A stretch of 64,000 bases of DNA from Mauremys mutica (lineage: Eukaryota; Chordata; Testudines; Geoemydidae). The translations under genes were made by a program, and so were the position numbers. The stretch covers positions 18,980,840-19,044,839 of the forward strand of contig NC_059077.1 of NCBI RefSeq assembly GCF_020497125.1, given 5' to 3'. The notes under the pieces were generated by a model, which saw only the letters and a program-made list of their open reading frames with translations, had not been told where the DNA came from and made no database searches. Positions 11,411 through 23,244 of the stretch are shown here, one piece after another. The first letter of the stretch is position 1. Each line of letters starts with the position of its first letter.

Positions 11411-13154
11411 CATGAGAAGATGACAGATGGATGGACAACTCTAATACCATTGGTGCATAAAAAGCTATTCAGGAGACATTTGGGATGTTGCGTAACTTGT
11501 CTACTCAGCAAATCTGAGTCTTCCAAATAAGTAGCTAGCATCATATTCCCACAGATTTTCACATATTCCCTGTATACTTGGAAGGACTTTCCTTCACCTT
11601 CTAACCAGCTTTCTCTGCCTCTTCCTCCCTATAGTCTTTAAAAATCACAGTGTATCCAAGAAGAGTGGAGTCTGAATGTGTCTGATTAATCTAAGGTGCT
11701 TGGATTTCTCTACATGACCTAAAGAGGCTTTCTCCATTGTGAGAGCTGGGTGACTATGGAAAAAATATTTTCAAACATTCATTCAGATAAAAATCATCCA
11801 TTGGCTTTTATGGTATTTGTGACTTTTTTAACTTCTGGTGTCCATGAACAGTCATACAAATTATTATTATTATTTTGGTTTCTTTCCAAGAATGTCCATC
11901 TAAACAGAAAAGGCCTGATTCACCAATTTACACCAATGTAAGTCTATTGATTTCATATCTTCTTCCAATATACACTACTTCTTTCATTTTACACACCCTC
12001 GAGCCCAAATTTTTGGCTGAAAGTGGGAAAAAAATTACCACCTCATGTTATTTCCTGCCCTGCTGCAACCAGATAATGCTGGATCTCTTAAAATGTCTGG
12101 CTCCATTTCCAGGACCAAAAAATTTCATGTTCTTTTCCATATGTTCCAGTAAAAGCTTCTTGATACATACAAGGTCTGAAAAGCACAAAGTCATTTTAGG
12201 TGCTTATCTGAACTTCACGTTGTTAAGGTTTGTCCATTACTATTAAGAACAATTTCTTATGTGCTGGTAGAGAACCTAGTGAGCATGCATTTTCTACCAG
12301 TTTTTTTAGGGAATATAATTAATATTAAAAATGAAAATCTGACATTCCAATAGCAACCTGAGCCAAATGCTAGACAGTAGAACCCTAAGGTCTTAGCCTT
12401 CAACCCACATATTAGAACCAGGATTTACTGTGACTTTGTACAGCAGAGGATTAATGGAATGAATCACCTTACTTCCCCTTAAGATTTGCCTAGGCATGTG
12501 ATTTGTGTCTGCTAAGCTGGTATAATGATGAACAATCCTTTTTATTAACATGGTTAAAAATAGAAACTGCAGTAAGACCTTACATAAACTAGAAGTAACA
12601 CGTGCCAACTCATGCCCAAATCCCCCACTGAGCTTTTTAGGTCTATGAGATGTTGGCATCAAACAAACAAGATGACTATTTTGAGAAAACAGGGAAATAC
12701 AGTATAAAGCTACTCTTATGCTTTTCTCTAAATGCTGTAAGCACAGGGTCATGACTTTCCTATACATACTTTTTCCACAATATAATTTAATGCTGTGTCT
12801 ATGTACATGTACACACACATGCAGAGTCTGCTCCCTGCCCATTTTGGAGTGGCTAGCACTACTAGCCAGGAATACACAAGACCAGCTCCTCATGCCCTCT
12901 ATCTCATATTCATTCATTCATTCATTCAGGGGAAGGTCACAGTCTGGCGTGGGCATATATATCAAATAACATATCTTTTGGCATTTATGTCATAAGCAAA
13001 AAAATCCAAGGGAGTTAAATTCAGTGTACATCTTGTACCGTTGATTCTGGGAGCTCAGCTCTTTGCAGTTTACAGGAAACAAAACCAGAGCACAGACTTT
13101 GCCTGGCTAAGCTCTGCTTCCTGTTATCATAGATGAACTAGCCTTTTTAAATAT
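11411..13154. other. anonymous DNA with a small (TTCA)n
   Basis: A (TTCA)n run of about five units lies at about 12907-12928. A fragment near 11905-11945 (GGCCTGATTCACCAATTTACACC) belongs to the GGGCCAGATTC foldback group. A 174-codon minus frame (12393-12917) has no recognisable features and is treated as chance. Confidence 0.4.
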
Positions 13155-13275
13155 GGTAGTTTACATGTTTAGACCCTGATCCTGAAAGCTGTTTCACATG
13201 GGCAGTCAGACCCCTGCAGCAACAGAAAGCCCCACTGACTTCACTGGGACTCTGCAAAGGCACAGATGTCATCCA
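13155..13275. repeat. dispersed foldback repeat (ACCCTGATCCTG type)
   Basis: It starts with AGACCCTGATCCTGAAAG and includes CCCACTGACTTCACTGGGAC, motifs of the same group as 29.8, 47.2 and 61.4 kb. The palindrome is incomplete. Confidence 0.45.
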
Positions 13276-13315
13276 CGTGGCTTTGAGAATTGAGGCATTA
13301 CTAACATTTAACATT

Positions 13316-13440
13316 TATACCATGGTAGCACCTAGAGGCCAACCCAGTAGAGGCCTCTTTGTGCTGGGCACTATACAAACCTATAGTAAATGACCACCCC
13401 TGCCCAGACTAGTTACAGTCATAACAGGTGAATCAGACAC
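13316..13440 (-). mobile_element. LINE-derived 3' fragment, inverted
   Basis: GGTAGCACCTAGAGGCC followed by GTGCTGGGCACTATACAAAC is the reverse of the 3' module seen at 41.9 kb, and has the same orientation as the copy at 53.17 kb. Confidence 0.45.
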
Positions 13441-14985
13441 ACAAGCAAGCCAGGGCGGAGGATGCGGGAAGAGAGGGTAATAATACATTAACAAAATACT
13501 TGTATTGGCTGATGTAGTTAACACCACAGAGAATTAGCTGTGCCTTGTGACATATGTTTTAGAATGAAATGTTTTAATTAGTAGCTCATGTCCTGCAACT
13601 GAACCAATTCAGAAAATCCTCCCCTTAAATATATCATTTTTTTCTAACATATATATTAGAAAAAATGACAGCCTTTCCTTAAGTCTTGCCTGTTCTTGGT
13701 AAGTTTAAAGAGCTAAATTAGCAATGCAATCATGAGAAAAAGAATCAGAGACGTCTCCAAGCTGTCAAGTGCATTTAACTGGATGATTAATTGGCAATGC
13801 TCTGGTCAACCCTGGGGTCCTGCTAAAGGCCATGCCCCTTGACATGCACCTGCCACTGTAAGACTGATTGCAGAAAATGGATGTCTTCACTTTTTTTTTT
13901 TTGCAGCTGTTAAACGCTTTAAGGAAATCTTTATTTATCTAGAACAGAAACTTGAACTTCTCTAATCTCAGGGGGCTACAACGAATGTAATTCTATGTCT
14001 CAAACTGATGTACGGAAGCAATATTTTAGAATCTTTTGAAAGCCCGTGATAATTGGATGTTATTTTGCCTTCCTTGTATGTTTGCTGTAGTGTTACTTTG
14101 CTTTCCTGCCTTGTCCTCTTTTACGTTATAAGATGCGTTGTGACAGCAAACGGTAGGCATTTGCTATCTCTGGACCATCTGATTCATGTTGAGTAGACCA
14201 GAGTTTGGTAAAAATACTCAGGCAGTAAGGTGCAGCTCCGTGTGCAGAGGGTGGCTGAATGTAGCACTGAGTGAGGGAAAGAAACTTGAATTTATAAACA
14301 GAGAGATGCGATAAAGAAAAAGAAACATACCAACCTTGTCTGGTAAGTTGAGTGAAGTGTAGAATGGTCCATCAGTGGGAAGGTGACACAAGACAAGTGA
14401 AGCTCATCAGAGTTCCCTAAGAAAATGCTGTGAGATGGTAAAGTAATGTTAAAAATCTTTCCTTTGGCCAAGGAAACACTACTGAACCACACAGCTCAAA
14501 AAGCATTTCAGGTGTTCATTAGGTATTTGTGTTCAAACACATTGATTTTAATGACAAAGATGTCTTCTCTCCCCCAGTGCCATCTTTAGATTTTCTCCTT
14601 TGCTGTCCCCTACACATGGAACACCCTCTGAATACCACATATCATATATTATACCATATAGTCAAGAAAATAGCTTTGAAAAGAAGTTATTTGATCTTAT
14701 CAAAATTAAATTGTTTTGATAATTTTTGTCCAAATTTTTGATGAAATCAATACATTGCTGCTCCTACAAGACATTTTGATTTCAGCCTATCAGTATTTTC
14801 TGGTGGAAAACTGTTCAGTTGGAAAAATTTTGAACAACTTTTTATTATTTTTCATGCTATGTATATATAGAAACAAAGGAAGATATGGTCCCTGAGCCTA
14901 AGAATTAACAATCTAAGATTCTGTTTCCACAACTGACTCATATGAAATCTCATGGGCTTCAATTGAGCTAATCTGTGGGCACAGA
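13441..14985. other. anonymous AT-rich DNA
   Basis: No repeat or gene recognised. A T11 run occurs at about 13894. Confidence 0.4.
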
Positions 14986-15085
14986 CCAGAGTCAATTGCA
15001 AGATTGAGGCCTGATTTAAGACACTACATGGCTTCCTTTCTGAAGTCAGTGGGAGTTTTGCCTGAAGAAAGATCTCAGGCTTTAC
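14986..15085. repeat. dispersed repeat fragment (GGCCTGAT...TCAGGC)
   Basis: GAGGCCTGATTTAAGACACT on the left and GAAGTCAGTGGGAG, then ATCTCAGGC, on the right match the layout of the GGGCCTGATC foldback group. Confidence 0.4.
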
Positions 15086-16190
15086 GTCTATATTCTTATT
15101 TTTAATTATTTTCCTATTCTCCGAATTTTAGGTATAAATACTGTATTGAGCCATGTTTTAATATTTAAAATAGAACTTAAAGAAACAAATGCCAGGGGTC
15201 ATAGCACCACCTATACACAATGCTGTCCTGTGCTCTGTAACTATCTAAAATAGACAGTAAGATAAATATCTATGAGTTCGATCTTAATTCCTCACTGAAA
15301 ACATTTCTTAACTGCAATGCACAGAATAGCTCAGAATAATTATTTTCTCATATCATATTCAACCATTGAGGTTTCTAGTCTCAGGAACAGAAATGATAGT
15401 TTGTTACACCTCGTAAATGATTCAGCTCTCATTTAACAGTGGTTTTGAGCCTCTCTCTGTAGTATTAGATATTGCCAATTTAACAGCAGAAAGGATTACA
15501 GAGCTTGCATCCTGCCTTTCTCAATCTCGTCCAGGCTCATTTGCATCCTTGTGCCAACAAAATGAAGAGAAGACAGCTCAGTCTGCCATTTAGTTTCATT
15601 TGTAGAAATCCATTGCTACTGGGATTTTCGTCAATTAGTATCTGTGGCTACTTAAACGCGTTCAGATTTCATACTGTGGGTGTGTGAAGGGATGCTAGTG
15701 TGCTTGGCCTACACACAGTGGACACTACGTGTCTTAAATCCCTTAGGACCCAGTTCTTAAAATCAAACTGGGCTATGAGTATGAGAGTGAGCTTATTTTT
15801 TTCTCTTTTTTTTTCTGGCTGCATCTTACAGGACCCCTCCCAAAATAAGCCTTAGCACACAACTCCAATTTTTTTTAGGATTCATTTGACTCCTCCCTCT
15901 CCTTTATTTGGCTTGGGCCCCTCTCTCTTCAAACCCAGGCTCTGCCCCGATCTTGTCACTTCTCCCTGTATAACATTTCCTAATAGTTGCCCTCTCCTCC
16001 CAGTCCAAACTTCCAAATGCTAGATTCACACCTTACATGGATTTCATCAACCTCCTTTCTGGCCTCCCTGACTCTGCCTCCTCCCCTCTTTCAAGTACCC
16101 AGCATTTGAAAGTTGGGTACTACCTTCTCCTGCTGCCACTCTGATCCTTCCTCAGGTCCTTTTACTTTGTCCCTTTCCACTCAAAATTTG
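15086..16190. other. AT-rich, then pyrimidine-rich DNA
   Basis: From about 15790 the sequence becomes strongly CT-rich on the plus strand. This may be the 5' continuation of the LINE fragment that follows, but I cannot show that. No gene. Confidence 0.35.
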
Positions 16191-16690
16191 AACCCTTAAT
16201 AAGCTCTTTTAAGGTCTGCATAGCTTTGCCCCACAGAGGATATGGACCTCATTGTATTCATCTCATCTCCAGTTGCTCCCTACCTTCCCCCTTCCCTGGC
16301 CTTTACCACTCTTCTTGCTTTGTTACTCCCTTTGTCAGCTCCTCTCACATCCACCCTAATGCCTCTTTCCATGCTGCCTCCTAACCTGGACCAGTATCCC
16401 TCTACCTGAGTGCCTAACCTGGACCAGTATCCCACTACCTGAGTGCCAAGCATCCTCATGGCTACCTCATTTTGCGGAAATTACTCCACAAAAATCCCTT
16501 CGCTCACCTTGCTTTCCAGCACAGACTTCCTCTTCCTGTGCATACTGTCTACTTCTCCCCTCCTGCACGCTGTTTTCCAAATATCAAAGCTCAGGAGATT
16601 TGCTCACTATATAATAACGACTCACATTATTTTTATTTGTTTCAGCTTGGATCCGCCTTCCCCTACACTTTTGCCTGATTTCATATTCTA
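16191..16690 (+). mobile_element. decayed LINE ORF2 3' region
   Basis: CT-rich sequence with the general structure of the LINE fragment at 57.96-58.42 kb: a stretch reading like the terminal ORF2 segment, then a long untranslated tail. It contains a near-exact 33-bp tandem duplication at 16381-16446. Assignment rests on composition and weak similarity only. Confidence 0.35.
16381..16446. repeat. 33-bp tandem duplication
   Basis: Two adjacent copies of a unit beginning CTAACCTGGACCAGTATCCC differ at one position. The high identity implies a recent slippage event within an old fragment. Confidence 0.9.
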
Positions 16691-17077
16691 CATTTGTCTA
16701 GTTGCTGTAAGGGAGGGAGTCTCCGGAGGGGGAGTTGAGCATTTGCTTGGGAGGGATATAGTGAAATGAATTGTACTGCCACACTTCAGTTATACTGGTG
16801 TATTATTTTGCTATATTTTAAAATTAAGTCAAGGAACTTTGAGCATATGGACATGTGTCCATTTTTAGCAACTGTAAAAGTGCAAATAAATAAAATCATT
16901 AATACTGCATAGTGTGTATGCATTGCAATGAATGTGTCTTTATTATCATCTCTGTGAAATTAGAGTGCTATTAAAAATGTTTGACTCCAAGATAATAAAG
17001 TGCCAGAAAATGAAGATATACATTTATAATACACCAGCATACCCATTGTATGCATTGTGATGAGAGACTTGATACTT
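16691..17077. other. spacer, nothing recognised
   Basis: AT-rich sequence without features. Confidence 0.4.
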
Positions 17078-17707
17078 TGGACCAGATTTGTAAAGGTATT
17101 TAGATGCGTAGTGGGATTTTCCAAAGCATCTAGGTGCTAATCTGCCATTGATTTCAATGGGTGTCAGTGCCTCTGTGACAGGGCTGCCCGGGGGGGGCAA
17201 GTGGGGCAATTTGCCCCAGGCCCCGCAGGGGCCCCCACGAGAGTTTTTCAGGGCCCCTGGAGCGGGGTCCTTTACTCGCTCCGGGGGCCCTGGAAAACTC
17301 TCGCGGGGCCCGGGGCCTCGGAGCTTCTTCTGCTCTGGGTCTTCGGTGGCAATTTGGCGGCGGGGGGTCCTTCCATTCCGGGACCTGCAACCAAAGTGCC
17401 CCGAAGACCCGTGGTGGAGGGTCCTTCCGCCCTGGGACCCACCACCGAAGTGCTGGGTCTTCAGCAGCAATTCGGTGGCGGGGGGTCCTTCCGCTCTGGG
17501 ACCCGCCGCCGAAGTGCCCCGAAGACCCATGGCGGGGGGTCCTTCTGCCTTGGGACTCTCCGCCAAAGTGCCGGGTCTTCGGCAGCAATTCGGTGGCGGG
17601 GGCCCCCCGCTGCCAAACTCCCCAGGCCCCCTGAATCCTCTGGGCGGCCCTGCTCTGTGCTTTTGGAAATTCTACTAGGCGCTTAAATACCTCTACAAAT
17701 CTGGCCC
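17078..17707. mobile_element. foldback repeat split by a hAT-like element
   Basis: The left arm (GGACCAGATTTGTAAAGG, then GGGATTTTCCAAAGC) and the right arm (GCTTTTGGAAATTCTACTAG, then ACAAATCTGGCCC) are inverted copies about 100 and 50 bp long. They form one small palindromic element once the 17179-17652 insert is removed. Confidence 0.75.
17179..17652. mobile_element. GC-rich hAT-like element with internal tandem repeats
   Basis: The termini are CAGGGCTGCCC on the left and GGGCGGCCCTG on the right. The flanks are CTCTGTGA (17171-17178) and CTCTGTGC (17653-17660), an 8-bp duplication with one mismatch that fits hAT transposition. An inner hairpin spans about 17231-17305: CGAGAGTTTTTCAGGGCCCC answers GGGGGCCCTGGAAAACTCTCG. 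Then come four units, each opening GGGTCCTTC, with starts at 17365, 17419, 17483 and 17537. Spacings alternate 54, 64, 54 and about 64 bp, so the true period is a dimer of about 118 bp. Long open frames on both strands (up to 235 codons) are by-products of these GC-rich repeats. Confidence 0.85.
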
Positions 17708-18189
17708 TTTCTTTCTCCAGCCCTTGAAAGCCCATGTTGTCATGGCCACCATGCGTCTGGCCAACAGGACCAAGCTTGTCAAAACAACTTGATAAATGGC
17801 CGAAGAGGTTTGCTACTGAGTAAACTGAGATGCTCACAATCTGTACCCCATTCCCATCCATGGTCTAAACACATTGCCTCCTCCTCAGTCATCCCCTGCT
17901 CTCAAGAGAGGGATGGAAAAGAAGAAATGAAACCATGAACACTGCCTCATCAGGATGGCCCTGTGTATTTCATGTGTTAAGAGCAATGTTCGGATGGCTC
18001 AGGCTCTGGCTGTGTGACTTGACTGGGGCTGTTTTGTTTATGTACAATATCCCAACATACAATTGTGAATATAGATTCTGTAGGAACTTTACAAACAGCT
18101 AGAGACACTTGGAACTCCACATTAACAGATAAGAGGTAGACTACACATTTCCAATGACCATGTTTAGACTCTGTTTACAAATGGTTAAG
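17708..18189. other. spacer, nothing recognised
   Basis: No repeat or gene recognised. Confidence 0.4.
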
Positions 18190-18480
18190 ATCCAGTTGTG
18201 CCAACCCTAAGCCTGCAAATGTCAGAGTGAGGCCCTCAAAACTCAAGGATTGGCTTAAAAATCAAGAGATTTTTAAAAATGGGGGATTGTCTTTATTTTC
18301 CCTCCATTTTTTAGACCTTTAGGATACGCTGAGGACATGTTTTCAAAATGTTCTCTATTACCACGAGGGCTGGAAATTTACTATTTAAAAAGGGAAATCT
18401 CAGATTCTTATGAAATAACATGACTCCAGGACCTGGGACTTTAAGAAAAACACCAAACATTGCAAGCCTCACAATAACCT
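18190..18480 (+). mobile_element. old DNA-transposon fragment, same family as 49797-50062
   Basis: It begins TTGTGCCAACCCTAAGCC, passes through AAAAATCAAGAGATTTTTAAAAATGGG and ends near ATTGCAAGCCTCACAATA. The copy at 49.8-50.06 kb has the same landmarks inverted. Termini are worn, so limits are approximate. Confidence 0.45.
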
Positions 18481-18639
18481 TGAGATATCTGGAAATACTT
18501 AGGATCTATACATATAATCACCATAAAGCCACTATGCAGTTAATGTGTTTTAAACCTCATGAGATACCAAAAAGAAGACATGTCTGAGAAATGTGATCTA
18601 GGTACTAAATAGGGGGTTGGAAAAGCGATGATGTGCATG

Positions 18640-18838
18640 ATCCAGTCCCTGTTGTGCAACCATGGTCAAATTTCTTAACCTCTCTGTGTCTCTGTTCTCT
18701 TTCTGTAAAAAAATGTATATAGTAAAAGAACTCTGTCTTGGGGGATGGGTAGGGTCAAGGGGGTGGGAATAATTAATGTTTGTAAAGCCCTCTGAGATCC
18801 TGAGATGAAAGACACTACAAAGATGCAAAGCATTATTC
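18640..18838 (+). mobile_element. MIR-type SINE
   Basis: The order CAAATTTCTTAACCTCTCTGTG, then TGTAAAAAAATG, then AATTAATGTTTGTAAAGCCC, then TGAGATCCTGAGATGAAAG matches the core-to-tail layout of amniote MIR-like SINEs. The tRNA-like head is missing or eroded. Confidence 0.6.
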
Positions 18839-21028
18839 TTATTTTGTGTAGAAAATCTGCTCCAAACACTCCAAAAACCTGTATAGTGGGAACAATATGT
18901 TTGTTTCCATCAGACTAGGTTTGTGCCAAAAGAAAAAGGATGCTATGAATAGCCCATAGATAAATTGGTCCAAACCGTTATCTGAACCAAACTGAAACAT
19001 AGTCCAGGATTAGAAGGATTAGTCTTTACAATAAAATAGCTCAGTTGCTTAACATGCTTAATTTGTGACTATATGAATGACCAACAGCATAAACTGAGAA
19101 CTTCAGCACCGAAGCACAGACCTGTACCACATGAGCTAGAGTTACTCCGTTAGCTGTTTAATGGAACAGGCTGATCCAGCCACTAGAAAGAGATGTGACA
19201 TACAGTCTGACGAGGTGTTATCTAAAAGTTTACTATGGTGTACTCCACTTGGGAAATCCATTTGGGATAGTTTTCAAAGTGTTGTGGGATCCTCTGGAGA
19301 GACGACACTCTAGAAATGTAACAGGTCATTATCATCATCATTCGCTACAGTGTAAATCTTCTTGTGTTCTCCTATGTACATCACTCTTAGTTAAATTGCA
19401 GGATTGCATATAGTTGTTACTTACACAGGTGTGGAATCTGAGATTAGATTGCATTTTCTTCCCATAACACATGAAACAAATAGAGAAACAAATAATAGAA
19501 AAGTAAGTTATAGTCGGACCTTTAAAAGTCAATTTCATCAGTGCATTTAGCCATAAAAGCAGCATCTGCTCTGCTCAATACAGGTGTTTTATATCCTTGT
19601 CATTAATTGGAGGGGACATTATGTCATCATACATCAACAGTTAAAGTTGGTTAAAGTGCCACTTATCTCAGGTACTATCATTAATCAGATCCCTTTCATC
19701 TGGGTGCCTACAGATCCTCTATTAGTAAGTATATGATACAATGGAATATTTTCCAATTACTGGTTTTGAATGAATGATTTGGAAATTTGACACATGCAAC
19801 CATTCAAGTCACTCATATAACACCTGCAGTTCTTGCTCAGGCAAAAGTCCCATTGACTGGTAAAGCCTGCCAGATCAGTTCAATAAAATGTAATCTATAA
19901 CTTTTAACCCATGGATACAAGAGGCCAGATAGTGCCACCATTTTTAAGCAGATTAATATGGCCCAAGGAAACAACAGGGGCAAAGTCATCAGACCAGCTC
20001 TGCTTGTCCTGTATTTTAACTGCTCCCAAATGAACCACGAGATACATGTGCTGTGCTGCCAGCTGCAGAGCAGCGGGTACAGCCTGAGATGCCATTGATT
20101 TCACTGGAACATCAATTATTAATCAGCAGCACAGCTCAAGAGTAGACGGGAAGTCCAGCAGCATATGTGTTAATGAATCACACATTAGAACTCTTTCTTC
20201 CCACACTGGTTTAAAGGGTGAGGACTGATAAGACTGCAAGGCAGAACACAACATCACAACCTATCCAGGCTGGCATCCCCTCAATGTGTTTCATTTATCT
20301 GCAGGGTGGCATAGAGGATTATGTTATGAAAACCAGGGGAAGAATTATATCCCATCCATCTATCAGTGGCATCTTTGATGGTCATAAGACGTGCATGCAG
20401 AAAAACAGCCCATTAGCAATTATTAACTGCAAGAGAAATGTAAGTAAAACAAATTGAGTGTGACATAAAAAAGTAAAGTATTGAATGGGTTTTCTTTCCA
20501 AGAATTACATGAAGTCAAGTATCTTATTAAGTTCAAGAGAATTACATTTTACATGCTTCAGCAAGAGACATGTACCCTTTAGAAAATAATAATGAACTGC
20601 TTTTTTCGCATTCATTTACATACCTTTGATAAATTACTGTAACCAGATTAGGGAGATAAAATAACTAGTCTATTAATTACAATGATTATTATTTAATGGA
20701 AAATGGGATTCTGGGCAACGTGTATGGGAAGAGGAAAGCTTAGCAATGCATTATATGGATGTGGTATTTTATCTTACAGAGTAAGATAAGTGTCCAGCTC
20801 TTCCTGCAATCTAAAGAATATGTTCATTACCTGTGCAAGATTTATAAGTATAATTGAGTGTAATATTTTAAAACTATTTGCTTTATTTTGTAGTACATGG
20901 AGAACAAGGCAGCACTGCTTCTTTAATTAAACTGTGTAAATTTCTTAGTGAAGTTATCTAACCAGGGTTCCATTTGTAAGAAAATTACTTTCTGTATTTA
21001 AAAAGTTTGCAAGACGATATTATAAGTA
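18839..21028. other. anonymous AT-rich DNA
   Basis: No repeat family, exon or RNA was recognised. Frames reach at most 79 codons. Confidence 0.4.
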
Positions 21029-21180
21029 CAGTCCTTCTTAAATCAAAGTATATACCTTAATATATCATATATACAAATGTCATGTATATTGCAAAACCAG
21101 ACCTTCTTAATCTAACTATATATAAAATATATAATTTATATTACAAAAACAGCCCTTAAATCCAACAATATATGTAAATT
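21029..21180. repeat. degenerate AT-rich tandem triplication
   Basis: Three successive units open with CAGTCCTTCTTAAATC, CAGACCTTCTTAATCT and CAGCCCTTAAATCC, starting at 21029, 21098 and 21150. Each continues into TATATA-rich sequence. Unit length shrinks from 69 to 52 to about 30 bp. Confidence 0.7.
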
Positions 21181-21786
21181 AGAAAATGCCAGATTCACAG
21201 TTGCCTGTACAACCTTAATTCAGCCCCTTGTGCATCCATCTTGTGCACTGAATGAGGCACGGTCCTATGAAAAAAATAGAATGTGCGTATGACTGTAGCA
21301 TAATTCATAAGCACCAGGGAGAAGAATTAAGATTACCCAGACAACTATAAATCTGACATTTCCTAGATTTCAAGTGCTTGACTTTGCAACCAGAATAACA
21401 TTCTTTTAGCATACATTTTTGTATGTAATCTCCTAGGTTTTGAGGGGTGGGGGTTGTCTTGTTAAGGAAATAGGTACAAACAAATTCTATTATGTGCAAC
21501 TAACAACCCCACTGTTATGCAGCATCATTGAGTTTGAACCCTGAACCTATAGCACTGAATGCTACCATATTAACAACAGAACAAATTATATTAGCTGTCA
21601 GCAGCAGATGGCTATTACTCCAGAGTGGAAAATGGACCACTGAGTCCAGGTGTTGAGTCCATGGGGTGGCTTTGGGGGGAGGCCTCGCTATTCCCCCTTC
21701 CAGGAGTGAAGGTAACTCCTGTCCAAAAGGGAGATATGCTGCTGCAGCCATATCTGGGTATGGGGGGATGGTTGCGGGGACCCTGC
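21181..21786. other. spacer, nothing recognised
   Basis: Flank beyond the end of the Gypsy 3' LTR. Short frames only. Confidence 0.4.
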
Positions 21787-21815
21787 TGTGATGGGATCCT
21801 GGGGTGCACTGGGAC

Positions 21816-22146
21816 TAGGGTGACCAGACAGCAAGTGTGAAAAATCAGGGGTGAGGGGTAATAGGTGCCTATACAAGAAAAAGACCCAAAAAATCAGGAC
21901 TGTCCCTATAAAATCGTATCAGAGGGGTAGCCGTGTTAGTCTGAGTCTGTAAAAGCAGCAAAGAATCCTGTGGCACCTTATAGACGAACAGACGTTTTGC
22001 AGCATGAGCTTTCGTGGGTGAATACCCACTTCTTCACTTGCATCTGAAGAAGTGGGTATTCACCCACGAAAGCTCATGCTGCAAAACGTCTGTTAGTCTA
22101 TAAGGTGCCACAGGATCCTATAAAATCGAGACATCTGGTCACCCTA
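21816..22146. mobile_element. hAT-like MITE (TAGGGTGACCAGA ends), interrupted
   Basis: The termini TAGGGTGACCAGA and TCTGGTCACCCTA are perfect inverted repeats. The flanks ACTGGGAC (21808-21815) and CCTGGGAC (22147-22154) are an 8-bp duplication with one mismatch. Without the nested retroposon the element is about 119 bp and matches copies at 35141-35262 and 60486-60611. Confidence 0.92.
21917..22116. mobile_element. inverted-repeat retroposon with 12-bp target duplication
   Basis: The 200-bp insert is flanked by CCTATAAAATCG at 21905-21916 and again at 22117-22128, an exact 12-bp duplication of MITE sequence. The insert is a head-to-head pair. From AATCCTGTGGCACCTTATAG (left) to CTATAAGGTGCCACAGGAT (right) the two arms are almost perfect inverted copies of about 75 bp around a short centre at about 22035. 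Only the left side has the extra lead GGGGTAGCCGTGTTAGTCTG. The right arm holds CTGAAGA (22044-22050), a GTGGGT-ATTC-ACCCAC hairpin (22052-22067) and GAAA (22068-22071), which resembles a hammerhead ribozyme core. Class is uncertain; Penelope-like is my best guess. Confidence 0.75.
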
Positions 22147-22707
22147 CCTGGGACTGTGGGACTGCAGTGCCCCCTTAACTCTCTCCAGCCTGGGCTGTCT
22201 CTCACAATGCCTTGCTAGTGACCAGCAGTAAACCTCTCCAGGCGCTGTGATCACTCAGCACAACTGCATGTGGAGACCCCACACCCAACTAGATTACATG
22301 AATGCTCCCAGAGCCATTCATAAATCATGCAGAGAAAGGCAGCAGAGCCAAATCCCCCCAGCTCCCAGCAGTTTTTCCCAGCAGATTAAGCAGTTTTTAT
22401 CTCCCCTCTGGATATTGCAGTCCTTAATATACTGATTTGTCCCTTAAATCTGGGCCAGTGTCCTTTGTTGGAGTCTTCAGTCTTCTTCTCAGTGTCTTTG
22501 TTGCTTGCAGCATAGGTGGGGGCAGGAGAAAAGGCCCCGCATGTGGCCACTGTGTCTGTTTTGTAAACTCAGTCCCATGTGCTTGGTAAGCACAAGTCCA
22601 GGCATGTCTGGGGGCATTGCTGAGTCTCCAGGCAAGGTTGAGCAATTCCCCTGGTATGGCCTCATGCAGGTCAGTCATTGAATTGTAGCTCCCTTTCTGG
22701 ACAATGG

Positions 22708-23050
<343 letters not shown>

Positions 23051-23212
23051 TCATAACTTCATATGCATTAATGGGTAGAGAAATGACTTTCAGCCGGTCA
23101 TAACCTTTCCCCTGATACCTTACAAGGCATGTTTTATATGTAAGATCACAATCATATATAAATGAGGAATATGGGGGTTACAGGGCGCTCCCCCAAGGTA
23201 CAGAATGTCACA

Positions 23213-23224
23213 CCTCCCCGCTTT
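23213..23224 (-). other. polypurine tract of the Gypsy element
   Basis: On the minus strand AAAGCGGGGAGG directly precedes the LTR start TGTGACATTC. This is the expected position of the plus-strand primer, and it fixes the LTR boundary at 23212. Confidence 0.75.
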
Positions 23225-23244
23225 GTTTACTGCAAGAGGGATAG

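Noticed and set aside
12393..12917. 174-codon minus-strand frame
   Set aside because: No recognisable domain, skewed composition and no supporting context; treated as chance.
17024..17861. Long overlapping frames (180, 176, 235 and 161 codons) on both strands
   Set aside because: They run through a GC-rich hAT-like element with internal tandem repeats; the proteins are repetitive Pro/Gly/Arg-rich and exist in several frames at once.
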